From Adiantum capillus-veneris (taxonomy: Eukaryota; Streptophyta; Polypodiopsida; Polypodiales; Pteridaceae), in contig CM043960.1 in the NCBI GenBank assembly GCA_014529385.2, forward strand, positions 73,941,410 through 74,005,409: a DNA stretch of 64,000 nucleotides. Reading direction: 5' to 3'. The stretch's first letter is position 1. Every line of letters starts with the position of its first letter. Position numbers and translations under genes: made by a program. Below are positions 1 to 11,400 of this stretch, piece by piece. The notes below the pieces were generated by a model. The model searched no databases. It saw only the letters and a list, made by a program, of their open reading frames with translations, and was not told where the DNA came from.

Positions 1-165
1 CTTGCACAACATAAATCTTTTCCATGCATTGACTGTGTATGCATGATAAGGCTACATTACAAGGCCTGCATAGGCACAACTTTTAATTGCCCAAGCACAA
101 CACATACCCTTTACGATACCCTGTCGTAAAGGATGACTCCAAATAGGAAGGGGGGAGGCATTCTG
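1..165 (+). repeat. Dispersed repeat, inverted partner of 15741-15904
   Basis: The first 165 bases match the reverse complement of 15741-15904 with few differences. Shared landmarks include the CTTGCACAACAT start, a TGTGTATGCAT block, CATTACAAGGC and a purine-rich AATAGGAAGGGGG stretch. No coding sequence is visible. The repeat may continue beyond the left window edge. It could be the terminus of a larger element or simply two copies of a dispersed repeat. Confidence 0.7.
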
Positions 166-589
166 AATGCGGACCTAATATTATGACTATTAGGGGGAAA
201 TGTTTTGTGAGATGCATTGAATTTTTGCATTGTATTGTGATAATTTTTTGACAAAATTTAGAGTATATGCCCTCATAGTAGTGTTACAGAGGTGTATGGG
301 GACAAAATCCATATATGAGCCCCTAGGGACATGTGTATAGTGTACATAGCATTTAGATTTCTATTTGAATGATTTTTCTTTTGTTGAGTTGTTTTAAGAT
401 TTTCTTTCTTTATTATTAAGAAAAAAAATTTAAAAATCCATAATCCACATGAAGAAAAGACTGACGAGAGGCCTGAGCACTACAAAGAGAAGAAGGTACA
501 GGGAAACGATGAAACCTCACGAAGTATGTCTCAGCAGCCACTACAACCGCCGAAGAACTTGTCACAAAGCAAGTCATACAAGTCAGAGT

Positions 590-1564
590 CGAGTAGCTTA
601 GCCACAAAATGAGTGAGTTGTTAGTCCCAAAGCTTCAAGTAATATTATCTGTGGTCTAAGCGTCTTAGCTATTCTAGGTACTGCTCAAGATGGAAGAGTT
701 GAGCATATTTACGTTGTGTCGCTCATGCTGGTATAGGTGAGCAAAAGAGTCAAAGTCTAAGTACTTAAGTCTGGTGAAGTGAAGGAGAAGGTCCAAAAGA
801 CATTCACGTACTAAGCACAGTGAGATACGAGTGGAGAAACTTCTACATCGAAAACCCTTCTTGGAAAGGTGGAAGCTATTGAGACATCTTTTGATCTCAC
901 ATGTGCTACATTTATTCCTCGAAACACCCATCATTTCCTTCATTCACATGGCATGCTTTTGTTGACAAATTTCTCATATGCATATAGAGTGTCCCATAAC
1001 TGGCACTTGCATCAGGCACTCTTTCCGTGTTTCACCCAAACACTCACCTTTCATGAACATGTACTTCATGTTCAGCTGCTCAACTCCAATAAGAGCGTAT
1101 ACCAAAGGCATTTTTTTCCCACGGGGTTTTGTCCCTTTGGTCATCCAGACTTTAGACCCTAATCTAAAAACACCTATCACCATTCTCTTGTACATACTCC
1201 TTCTACATCAAACATAAGGAAATGCTACTCAAATCAATTGACAAATGAATTGGAGCACCAATTTCAGATCATAGCATACTTCTCCTCAATGGCGAGTCTA
1301 AGAATGGCCTACATTGACAAAGCTGCAGACAACACTAACAACAAAGAAGTTACCAATGAAGAAGAGCAGACATAAAAGTAATCAGAGGATCTTAAAAGAT
1401 GAATGGTTACGATGATAGACGTCTGCTCTAATGGATCATAGTTCTTGCTGTGGTTCGACAAAGTTACAAGTAGTGCGATAGATGAAGCCAAAACGAAAGC
1501 AAACACCACATCGCCATCGACAATCAGGTCATGTCGGGGACGACATGAACACGGAAGGGGGGAA
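590..1564 (+). mobile_element. 3' internal region of gag-type LTR element, copy 1
   Basis: This non-coding stretch aligns with 27520-28949, the 3' untranslated part of the better preserved element at 24.3-29.6 kb. Shared blocks include GGAAGAGTTGAGCATATT, ATAGGTGAGCA, a small hairpin near 1100-1143 and the TGTCGGGGACGACA box just before the polypurine tract (about 1550-1564). The 5' part of this copy is either outside the window or lost between 166 and 590, where I see only AT-rich sequence. Short frames here are not convincing genes. Confidence 0.6.
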
Positions 1565-2130
1565 TGTTGACCGTTGGGTCAACAACACAACATAACTCAA
1601 GTTTCATACCAAAGTTTTATCTTTTCCGAGCTATGAAATGTTGCGGATTATGGCTATAAACGTCATTTGTAATGAGTAGTTATTCTAGTTTTAGAAGCCG
1701 GGGTGCAATGGCACTTCCAGATTGTAAATACAATGCCATTTGACCCTTTCAACCCCATTTCTGGTTAAACCCAAGGTAGCCTTAGTATATAAGGTACCTA
1801 GGTCATTTTTTAAAGAGACTTTTTCATTATCAAAAACTTTAGCGCTGCTGTCTACTGTGTGTGAGAGAGAAAGAGAGTGAGTGAAAGCTTCATCCTCTTG
1901 CTACACCCCGCTCGCTCAACACATTGGAGATCCGACTGCACCATTGATGTAGGCTCGGGGAGAGCTACGCGACAACGCCAAGCATTCCACGCGAGACGAA
2001 GCGCACACGCCGACGCATCTATGAGCTATTTGTGGCCGTAAGTGTATCAAACGATGTCTGTTTTCTGCGTGCTAGTAGTCTATAGAATTGTGGCGACATA
2101 AGCTACGCATAGGTACTCATAAATTTCAGT
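1565..2130 (+). repeat. 3' LTR of gag-type element, copy 1 (right end uncertain)
   Basis: The LTR begins TGTTGACC directly after a purine-rich tract, and its first 20 bases are an inverted repeat (1565-1572 against 1577-1584). A promoter-like TATA sequence, AGTATATAAGG, lies at 1784-1794 and is shared with the LTR at 28950. A purine-rich GAGAGAGAAAGAGAG block and a GGGGAGAGCTACGC box follow. The two LTRs belong to the same family but are strongly diverged. I could not locate the 3' end, so the right boundary is approximate. Confidence 0.55.
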
Positions 2131-2728
2131 TTCGGGCACATTAAAATTTCATCTCTGTCATCCTACGCGTTTTCCGTAGATGGGTTTTGAGTGAGGGTTT
2201 TGAGTGTAGAAGCTTAGGGGCAGGTGTATCCTAGTGAGGGGATGGTGTTCCTTAAGTTTCGTACTAATCGGGCATGATTAGGTGAGTTACCTTTTGTATG
2301 TGTGTATGTGGCTAGGTGGTGTAGTTGAGAGCAATGAGGTTATTGATTGTGGTTTAGTTGGCCTTCCTGAGTGTTGTATGTGTAGGATGGTCTCAGCCTG
2401 ACAAGCTTAAGAGATTTCCTCTGTGTGCCTATCGTGTCATCTGTGTCCTCGATTGACATTATGTTGATCTAGGTAGTGTTTGCATGCACTTCATGGGTGT
2501 GTGAGTAGCTTCCCGTCCAACATGCTCTCAACCACCTCTCTCGATATTAATCTCAATGACCTCCAAATCTTTGAGTCTGCTAGGTTTCCATCGCCCCTTT
2601 GTTTGCCTTTTTGTGATCTTGCTCTCAGCCACCTCTTGCAATCGTGCTCTTAGTGACCTCCAAAGCCTTGCATTTGCTATTACCTTGGCATCCCCATCCA
2701 CCTCAGTGCCATTGGATATTGCACAGAT

Positions 2729-2793
<65 letters not shown>

Positions 2794-3090
2794 CCCCCCC
2801 CCCCCCCCAACTCTGCCTATGTGTTTCACGTCTATGTGCACCTTTGTCACGGGGTTAGGGCACAGGGAGAGAGTAGTCGTTAAGGTCGGAGCACGGTAAC
2901 AATGGGTTGAGCTTCTGCATGCATAGTTGTGAGGTTCAAAGCATAGTGTAATAACGACCCCTTGTCTGACCTTGCAAGGCTATGGTTGCTCATTTAATGT
3001 TGTGTTCAGGCATCATGAGTGAATGGGTTAGATAGACTATGGGCACACGAGGCTTTGTTGTCAGTTATTGATAACTAAGCCAAATCGACA
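2131..3090. other. Intergenic sequence without a recognisable gene
   Basis: Nothing coding is supported here. The region holds GT-rich and CT-rich sequence and one microsatellite, listed separately. Part of 2131-2500 may still belong to the LTR or the leader of the preceding element. Confidence 0.5.
2732..2808 (+). repeat. (TC)n microsatellite followed by a poly-C run
   Basis: About 29 TC dinucleotides run into roughly 18 consecutive C residues. The exact length is likely to be unreliable in the assembly. Any reading frame through it is an artefact of the repeat. Confidence 0.95.
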
Positions 3091-3120
3091 AAGTATTAAA
3101 TGAATAACTAAGCAAAGAGT

Positions 3121-3600
3121 TTGGGATTAGAACCAGGCGAAGAAAGGCCTGAAGAATCCATCAAACCCTCTCCTTGCTTGGTTATGACCCCAAATATGCG
3201 TGATGGTACCAAGACAATCACTTTGGTCAGAACCAAGCGAATATGGGCCCTAAGGGATTCTTTACGCCCTTACTCGCTTGGTTCTTACTATTGCCATGTA
3301 CTCGACTCTACTAAACAAGCGGGTCAAAACCAAGCGAGTAAATACCTTTAAAGTATTAAATGAAAAACTAAGCCTGTTGCACGGTTCTGACTAGGCCTCT
3401 CAATGCACGGCTCAGAACCCAACAAATAGGGGCCTCAATAATCTCACAAGGGACTCCTTCGCTTGGTTCTAATCCTTTGTGCCAAATGGATGCGGAGATA
3501 CGATGAATTGTACTGATTATCTTGGGTCAAAACCAAGAAAAGAAGGGCCCAAAGAATCCTTCAAGCCCTCTATTTGCTTGGTTTTGACCCCAAATGGGAG
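3121..3600. repeat. Cluster of four ~70-bp hairpin units
   Basis: Four imperfect inverted-repeat units share arms resembling GGGTCAAAACCAAGCGAA and its complement, at about 3124-3195, 3229-3290, 3408-3475 and 3521-3592. The best has GGGTCAAAACCAAG at 3524-3537 facing CTTGGTTTTGACCC at 3577-3590. A spacer containing AAAGTATTAAATGAA recurs at about 3090 and 3350, suggesting tandem duplication. No open frame of note is present. Confidence 0.75.
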
Positions 3601-3890
3601 TGGGTACACCATGAATAGTATCGAGATGATTACGTTGGTTATGGTCATTATATAATAATAGCTTTGTCTTGATGTTTCTTTCAAACATGTGGAACATAGT
3701 ACTAGAGATGGACGATGTAGGGGAGGATACATGTGAAGAAGAATTGTTCACGCCCGTGTTCATGACCGTGCACCAGAGCTATCAATAATGTTTAATTATT
3801 GATTGCGTAATGGATTACCTACAAACACATTTGCAATAGTATGAAGTAGTCATTTGTGATAGCTTTCTATCAATTGATGGTAAATGATTT

Positions 3891-4934
3891 GTGCATCCAA
3901 CGGATCTTGATACTAACAAGCATGCTCCAAGAAGGTTGAATCGCTGTCTGGGAAAGTGTCCCTCCAATGCACTGCTTGTCAAAGAAATATGTCCTAAGCA
4001 CTCTAAAAGGTTTTGCTTAGTGGAATTCAACCATGGATTTGTATGTTACTTGTACCTGTTGACAGATGGTGAGTTAGAGACTGCCGAGGTGTCATATTTT
4101 GGTAGTTGCCCATTAGCACAAGAGGAAGAGGTAGGAGATGTGGAGTTACAGTTTGACCCAGAAGAAGAGTGGGTAGAGTTAATGAAGGAGACGTTTGCTG
4201 CAGGCTTAAACCTTGCTTCTCTTGCGAATATAACACTTGGAAGCAAGAAAGAAATCCCAAATGACAAAGGGTCTTTGCCTCTGAATTGTGCTCCCAATTT
4301 TTCTATGGCCGACGGGGTGCACTACATTGTCCTCACGGATATTATGCATGAGTTGAATATATGAGAGGACTACTGCTTAGCTGCAATTGCTAATTTTTGT
4401 GAGACAGACATGGGATTTGTGGAGGATGGAGTGGAAAAAACATCTACTTTGCTGACACATCTGTGTACGACACACAGTTCACTTCAGGGGGTCAACTAAT
4501 CAAAGATCTATTCAATGAAGCAAAGTCTGGAGAAGCCAATTTTCCAATAGAGGAGCAGTTCCAATTGACCAGAAGACATTTGGGTTTAGAAAACATGGGT
4601 ATCCTCGTGGCACCCTTGGCCCAGATAGCGAATAGCCACTCAATTCACTTATGGGGAAGCCATGCTAGAAATGGACAAGAATTAGATGATAACTTCTTTA
4701 CGCCATGGAGATGCTTTTGCCCATGTCTCAATATGCAATATTGTGATAAATCTAATTGTTGAAAGATGCTTGTGTATGATGATAGTTTTCATAGAAGAGC
4801 AGGACGCTCAAGGCAAGGACTTGCCACTGGAGTGCAAGGCAAGGATGCGGTGTTGTCTCAATAGATCGGGCATTTTAACCACAAAAAGGTTTGTAGAAAC
4901 AGTTAAAGTACTTGAAACTATTGTACGCAAATAA
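3891..4934 (+). pseudogene. Unrecognised decayed coding sequence
   Basis: Three neighbouring plus-strand open stretches (3891-4364, 4463-4762 and 4686-4934) have ordinary protein-like composition rather than repeat-derived composition. The first has an acidic central part and ends in a natural-looking stop; the later two overlap in different frames, as expected after a frameshift. I recognise no domain or motif. It may be a fragment of a host gene or of a transposon protein. There is no independent evidence of expression, and introns cannot be excluded. Confidence 0.35.
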
Positions 4935-5700
4935 AAAATAACCCATGCATGTTTTGATATTGTTTTATAGATCATAATATACCACAAGGAATACTGTTAG
5001 CAGCAAACTAACGCAGACACCATTTTTCGGAGTTCTCCTTGTAAAATAATTATTATTTTGATAAATCAAAAATATTGTACCTCCTATTTTCTTGGTAAAC
5101 CTTGTAATTAATGAGCCGGGGCTACAAGCTTCCAGATTGGAGTAAGAAGACATTTCGGATGTTGAGCATGAAAAAGTGTCCGAGACTTCTTCAGGAATTG
5201 TGTGCAAGGAGTTGCCTTGATTTACGCTTTCTTCAGTGGATACTCTACTGGTGTTTTTTATGAATAGGCCTTGATTTCCTATTACACAACTGGATCTAAG
5301 GTTCATATATACTTATGAAGCCTTGGATAGAGTACTCACCTTGGATTGACTTGTCGTCAATTTCCACTCGATTCAATTGCAACTTTCTATCAAGCCACTA
5401 ATTCCTCGTCTGCAACCTGATTCCTGTACAAAGTTAATCAAATTAGCTATTTTTCTATAAGGACATTGGAGCTCTTGAGAACCCCCATGATCGGTCTCTG
5501 TATATCACTTCAATTCGTGCTATGGAAGTCAAGATTTTGACTTTAAGATTCAGCTTAGCAAAATCAAAAGTCTAATCTATAACCTGTAAATTGAGTGTGT
5601 CTGTACCAATTTTGATCCGATTGAACCCAAAATTGCCCTATGGCCTTATTTTAGACTGGTCTAACACTGTATAAGTCTAAAAGCCAAAATTCAAGTCCCT
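4935..5700. other. AT-rich spacer
   Basis: No supported gene, RNA or terminal repeat is seen. The minus-strand open stretch at 4965-5306 is short, has no recognisable motif and I do not call it. Confidence 0.5.
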
Positions 5701-6735
5701 GAATAGCAGAAGTAAATAATCGTGATTATTTACTTTTGTCAGTTCTTTCCACTTTTGTGATAGGTTTGGCAAGTATACAACTTTTTGGAGTCTCTAGAAA
5801 GTTTACAACAAGTTTTGACAAAATTTGATCAAGTTTATCAATTGTTTGGTGTCCGCACACTCTGATTTCGAGAGTCTAACTTAAGTCTCACTTTTGTGGT
5901 CCAAATTTCACCAAAATTGATTTGTGGGGTCTACTTGATGTGCTTAACCTTCTGGTATGCTCAAATTTGCAAAATCACCAAGTTTTGAAGCAGATGTAAA
6001 TAATCGCGATTATTTACTTCTGACAATTTTTTGCAAATTTTTATCCCAACTTTGACACAGATCTATTAAGCACCTTATGTTAAGGTCACTAGCCAATTTT
6101 CATCAAGTTTGGATAATTTTTGGTCAAATGGTCATCAATTATCTGTTCGCAGACTTGCTTTGCAATTTTAGTCACAATTTTCAATCCAATGATTCAAATC
6201 TTACCAAATTGGGTCTGTGGGCTTATTACAACATGGTAAAACTAGTGGTATGCCAACTTGGTCAAAAAAGTTCAAAATTAGGGCAGATCTAAATAATCGT
6301 GATTATTTATATTTGATAAAATTTTACAAGTTTTTGGTCAACTGAGCATATATACATTTTTATCACATCAATATAAGCCTATGAATCAATTTTCAACAAG
6401 TTTGGATCAATTTTTCCTCAATTCACACTCAAGATTCAAAAAGTCAGTACAAACTTTAGTTTTTACCTAGTTTTTTGCCAGTTTAGTGATCCAAATCTCT
6501 TGGGCCTTTACAAAAGTTGTTTGTACACATGCAATGAGTCAATGGTATAAGTCTTGGCCAATTTAGAGCAGAAAGTTAATAATCACGTATATTAACTTTA
6601 AGCTTGAAATGAGCACTTTTTTGCAATTTTCTCAAAGACAGTCTTTACATGATGTATTTTAAGCCTATAAATCAAGTCAAAATTTAATTTGGCCTAAAAT
6701 ATCAAGAAAAAGTAAATAATCTGAGTTTTGGTCAA
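5700..6735. repeat. Degenerate ~285-bp tandem repeat with AT-rich palindromes
   Basis: A palindrome of the form AGTAAATAATCGCGATTATT recurs at about 5711, 5996, 6289 and 6575 (spacings 284, 293 and 286 bases). Between the palindromes, phrases such as CAAGTTTGGATAATTTTTGG, CCAAATTTCACCAAAATTG and CTGGTATGC recur in the same order. A half-period copy of the AAATAATC motif sits at 6712, and a weaker related motif occurs near 7630. Copies are strongly diverged. Confidence 0.65.
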
Positions 6736-7269
6736 CTTCTCAAAAAATTTACCTCGAAGTGTCTTTGAGCTTACCCACTGGTTCGGACAACTCTTAGGCT
6801 TATTGTCCAGTCGGATTGAGTGAATTTGAGTCTTTTCAAGCTATTTCTAGCCATAGACCTGAAATTCTACAACTTTGTATAATAACTCACACTTGATTCC
6901 CTCAGAGAGAGCAATGTTCTAAAATCCACCTCGGATCCTACTTACCCTACTCCTAGTTTCTCATGCAATGGGGTTGTGGAAAGTGTCCACAAACACTCGT
7001 TTTTCTGTGTTTTTTATGTTTTTCAGAGTCTTGATCTTAAGACTTGTCTCGTCTTCCAATCATTCCTCGATTCCTAATCTAAATCTACAATCCTATAGTC
7101 CTAAAGGCACTTAGCGAGTACAATTACTTCCAAGCTACCTCTACACAGCAAAAGACGACACTCTTAAGCTATGTGGTTTCTAAAAGAGAAAGTTTTACTC
7201 TATGTGAACCTAGAGGAAGTTAAAGGACAATTACACAAGACGCTCATGTTTTCTTTAGTTTAGGTCTAT
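6736..7269. other. Spacer without a recognisable gene
   Basis: AT-rich sequence with no supported coding, RNA or repeat feature. It may be the leader of a minus-strand retroelement starting at the LTR-like sequence to its right. Confidence 0.4.
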
Positions 7270-7293
7270 TCGATCCCAAAAAGCGGCGCCAAA
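7270..7293 (-). promoter_or_regulatory. Possible primer-binding site of a minus-strand LTR element
   Basis: Read on the minus strand, TTTGGCGCCGCTTTTTGGG follows directly after an ACA terminus at 7294. TTGGCGCC-type primer sites directly downstream of an LTR are typical of several plant Ty3/gypsy lineages. The match beyond GGCGCC is poor, so this is tentative. Confidence 0.35.
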
Positions 7294-8147
7294 TGTGGGA
7301 CGAATGTCTAACCTCACCATCCTATCTTATTGCAGTATTAGCGAGAACCACGATTAATTTGTCAAACCATGGGACGAAGCTCATTCGACTAGTGCATAGA
7401 GGCTACAAGAGGTTGTCAATCTCTCAGAAAACAACTAACAACTCGCATCTAACTCAAGCTACACTCAAGTGACTGAAGTCACCAAAAGCCAATCGCTCAT
7501 CGGCAAGCAAATCACATCCGTTACAACATCAAATGACATCATAATGTAACGAAACTTCTAAGACAAGTTTATAAGACCTAAGCACATATGCCTATGGTCT
7601 CAAATCCCACTTTAGGTCAAGTTCCAAAATCGTGATTATTAACAACAGTGGATTTTTGACCTAGTTGTTTTCGACCTAGAATGCATCTAAATGCTTAGCA
7701 ATGATGCCCCAATACCCCGTCTATGCTTAGTTTTTGTTTTAAAAGTGTAAATCCCTAGTAATGATAAAATTAGTCCACGGGTCGACGACGCTAGAAGCTA
7801 CAAAATACTATGAATGGCTTACGTCAATGCGTAGAGTTCTTACCTACGATTGCAATGCAACAAACACATTCGCAATGTGACAACCGGAGAGGGAGTAGGA
7901 AGCACAAGAAGGAGAGAAGTGAGGGCCGCTAGTTCACGCTTTGTATTTCTTATCCAAAAACTTACAAAAATTGGCTTTTATACCTTAGCCAAGGTTTTTG
8001 AGTGGTCAAAAGTAATAATCTGGAGTTCTACCAAAGCTGGGAATTAACTGGCATACAAAATTTGATACTTGACGATGGTTGTTCGAAAACAACCACATCT
8101 CTCGCAAGAAATTCAACATGGCGGTTGGACCGCTATAAGCATTAAGT
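7294..8147 (-). repeat. LTR-like sequence (minus strand), incomplete
   Basis: On the minus strand this sequence carries a TATA-like GGTATAAAAGCC near 7975-7986, then a long leader-like stretch ending in CCCACA at 7294, immediately before the putative primer site. That order (promoter, transcribed repeat, CA terminus, primer site) is what a 5' LTR shows. The upstream part of the LTR is interrupted at 8148 by an inserted TTAA element. I found no second LTR copy in the window, so the call rests on layout alone. Confidence 0.35.
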
Positions 8148-8151
8148 TTAA

Positions 8152-9438
8152 CACTAGAATGGTAACCTAATAGGACATAAAAGTGTCCTTTCAGGGTTTT
8201 GGGAAAAAAATCCAAACCCAAAGTAGATCCACTCATTTCGAAAAATCCTTTCATGAGCCTATAGTTCAATAACTACTACATATGGAAAAAATGAGAAACT
8301 TGTAATTTTTCTCATCCCTTGGTCACTACAAGCCTCCAAAGTTGATGGACCAGTGCATTTTGCCCAAAACAGTAATTTCTTACGGTTGATTGCATATAAA
8401 TAAGAGTCGAGATTTTTGTAGGACATGAGATAAAATGCCCCGTTAACTTCAGTGGGTTGGTGACCAAAACATATGGTTGCTTTTACCTCACTATTTTTTT
8501 TTTGGGCAAAAAAAATAGGTACAAAAAATTTGCATTTTTGCCATTCTGCAGACCTATCATCAAAGTTTCTATAGTCACTCTCAATAAAAATACTATATAC
8601 ATGTTTTCTTAGCTTCCTTTGGGCCTCTGGATTCAAAAGGAGCCATGGAGCATGTCAAAAGGATAATGGATCTCTTACAATTGGAACCTTGCGGGCAATG
8701 ATAAAGTGCTAAATACAGCAAACATGAAAAAATTGGGTTTAGCATTATGACCTCTAGAAACCCATAGAAACTACTCAATATCTAGCCAAGTTTGTACTCT
8801 ATGGTTAGATATGGTTACTACCTACAAAATACACACAATTGGCCTAAGAAACTAGCAATATTGAGAAAGTTATACTTGCTACTCTAAAATGTATCGTATT
8901 CTTCAGCAATCAAAAAACTCAACCATGATCATATACTATGCTATATAGCATATTAGGTCCCTCAAAACTCAAGGAAGATTAGCTTTATGTTATACATTAC
9001 ACTTACACAATCAAAATTGAATTTGGATATCAAGAAAGCCACCAAAAAAATCATAAAAGTGCTAATTTTGGCCAAAAAAACAGGATTATGCAATTCTTGT
9101 AAATTGGTCATAACTTTCAATTTTAACACTTAGCTCTCCCTACAAGCATCAAAACATGTTGAGAACTATGAAGGCCTAACCTGTAGCCATCTAAAACTCA
9201 CAAACATGAAGTTTAGAGTGGTATAGTTTCCAAAAATTGATAAAAAGCCAAAAACAGGACCCGTTGCAAGAGTAAGGTTAATGGTGAGATCGATACTAAA
9301 AAATAAATGCTAAGTTTTTTTTAGCTCATAAGGCAACTTTGTGGATATATAGCACCTAGAAATTCATTTTCATTCTCTTCAAATAATTCAAGCAAAATGG
9401 TCACTTAACAGGACACAAAAGTGTCCAAGGACATAAAA
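8152..9438 (-). mobile_element. TTAA-targeted inverted-repeat DNA transposon, copy A (right end truncated)
   Basis: This copy is collinear, in reverse orientation, with the complete copies at 42071 and 44835. Its left terminus CACTAGAATGGTAACC is preceded by TTAA at 8148-8151. Homology on the right stops at about 9438, some 20-30 bases short of the expected second terminal repeat, so that end is lost. Near its left end it encodes the conserved family protein (minus strand, about 8259-8636); most of the rest is non-coding. It sits inside the LTR-like sequence to its left, hence inserted later. Confidence 0.8.
8259..8636 (-). CDS. Conserved protein of the TTAA element family, copy A (partial)
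   Basis: A frame of about 125 codons encodes a protein segment shared with copies B, C and D. Conserved landmarks in order are NFDDRS, a phenylalanine-rich FFVPIFFAQKK stretch, FGHQPTEVNGAFYLM, YLYAINRKKLLFWAKC, GPSTLEACSDQGMR and a hydrophobic end. Copy C differs at many residues yet keeps the same frame, which supports real coding history. I do not recognise the family. Position next to the element terminus suggests the C-terminal part of a transposon-encoded protein; no DDE triad can be assigned. The upstream exons appear absent from this copy. Confidence 0.5.
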   Translation of the reverse strand: MNPEAQRKLRKHVYSIFIESDYRNFDDRSAEWQKCKFFVPIFFAQKKNSEVKATICFGHQPTEVNGAFYLMSYKNLDSYLYAINRKKLLFWAKCTGPSTLEACSDQGMRKITSFSFFPYVVVIEL

Positions 9439-11400
9439 CTGTATCAATTGTTTTGAGCTATGGATAATTGTTTAATTGGTTTGGGTTTATGTAGAGTCAA
9501 AGTGATCCACCATATGTGCCTCTGGACGACGTCGAGGATTAGATAAAAAATTGTTTTGTCAAAACTTTCGTAAAGTCCCGATGTGGCACAATGTATATAT
9601 ACAACTATTTACTTTTTATTGTAAAATTTTTAAATAGTTGATCTTCTACATTTTTAATTATCAAGGTAAAGTAAATTCAATTTCATTTCTTTGGTATTTT
9701 TTATACTCTTCCAAAAAACAATTGATATTTTATTGTTTTATGCAGGTAAAAAATAAAGGTTCTCATTTGGGCCCCCCCAAATGAGCACCTTTATTTTTGA
9801 ATTGGCGTGTAGCAGTAATAAGCGTGGTAATAACATTAGCAAAGGTCGCAGTAATAGCAGCGGGTATATTGCAGCGACTATTATCGCGCTTACTGTTGAG
9901 AAACCACTACCCCGGTTATTGCCGCCCCTGCAAATTTTTCTCTCTCCTTTTTCATTTGTTTTTCTACGGCAATGTTAGCAGTTATAGACAACTCCTCTTA
10001 TAGTGTTAGAAAAGTGAAATTAATTTATGAAATTTCTATGGTAAGTTTGAGTTTTGACACTTTACCTAATGGATAAGCATCCTTTTATAAGGATAAAGAC
10101 CATGGGTCCCAAAAGGACCCGCACAAGTCAGTAACCCAAAGAGGATGATAGCAACACAAAGAGGGCTAGGGACACATACGACCACAAGGCTGGTCTGAGT
10201 AGCAGGCCGATGGATGAGAGTGTTTCGTGCCCCTGAGCCTCAACAAATTCTTGATCGGTCACATGTAGATCTTGGTTATAAATAAAGTTCATAAGTAACT
10301 CAATTTATTTTTATGTGATAACACTGCATTCGTTAAAGAGTCAAAAGTTACGTAAAAATTACTAAACTTACAAAAAATGGAAGGGTACATTCCAAGAAAC
10401 ATCATGTATTTGTTTGTAAACTAGGAAAGAAATGTTTGGGTTGGCCTAATTGAACTAGGAAAGATATGGTTGATCATTCTTAAGACAACTTGTTTTAAAA
10501 CACCTCTGATTCCTTGAAATATTTCACTTCAGGTGATGAGTAATGAAGGCTTTTTAGGCAATAATAAGTCAGTTACCCCCATGTATGAAGAGTTTTTACT
10601 CCATGCATGTGTATTTTTTTATATATATCAGGATACCGTTTTTTATCTTAGGGGAATTGCCCGGTTGTATTGGCAACTATTTTGGTGTATGGGCATTCCA
10701 AACTTTCGATGATGACTTTTCCACCCTGGACTATGAATAAGGAAGGGTGTCTTTTTTCACCCATGTATAGGTGTGCTTGAGGCAAGCTAAGTAAAAGTCC
10801 AGTTTTCAAGGATTATTATAAGTGAATGTACCTTGTCTTAAGTCCAAAGATGTTTGTTTGTTAAAGAATGCTTTCCAATGTTGTTTTCAATACTTGTTTT
10901 AAGGAATCATTGCTACTGAAAAATAAAAGGAACCAATATTGTAAGTGTAGAAAAAATGTGGTAGTAATTAGAAAATAAAGACACATGTGTGAGTGTCGGA
11001 TGGTAAGTGGGGATTGACTAAAGTTTTCAATCATGGACAAGTGGACTGGATTAGTCTGGTAACTATCCATTCCGGCCCATTGAAGTTTAAGTAACTTCTT
11101 CAGTAGAAGAGGAGTTAACCAACGGCTGTACCCTCACTCACGTAGAGAGAAAAAAGTGTTGGACAAGGATTCCTTAGCCCATTTGCAGAGGTTAAAAGGC
11201 CAAATTTGTTTTTGGATCTTTTAAATTTTTTCTTGTTTTTGCTTGCAAGATAGGACTATGTATTTTTCTTGGGCTATAGTCCCGAGCCATTGCCAATGGC
11301 AAAGGTCCATTCCTCGGATTTTTCAGATTTAAAGACATAAGTTTTTTTAAGGCATAGAAACTTTTCAAGGATCCCATCCCAACTTTAGAGGCATTAGGGT
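9439..11400. other. Spacer without a recognisable gene
   Basis: Nothing is supported in this 2-kb stretch. There is short low-complexity sequence around 9600-9740 and an AGCAGTAATA-type simple-repeat tendency near 9810-9880. Short frames on both strands lack motifs. Confidence 0.5.

Noticed and set aside
416-607. Short frame on the minus strand with a hydrophobic start
   Set aside because: Small, no motif, in a region better explained as non-coding retroelement sequence.
2556-2858. Hydrophobic 100-codon frame resembling a signal-peptide protein
   Set aside because: Its second half is the (TC)n and poly-C microsatellite, and the first half has no homology signal I recognise.
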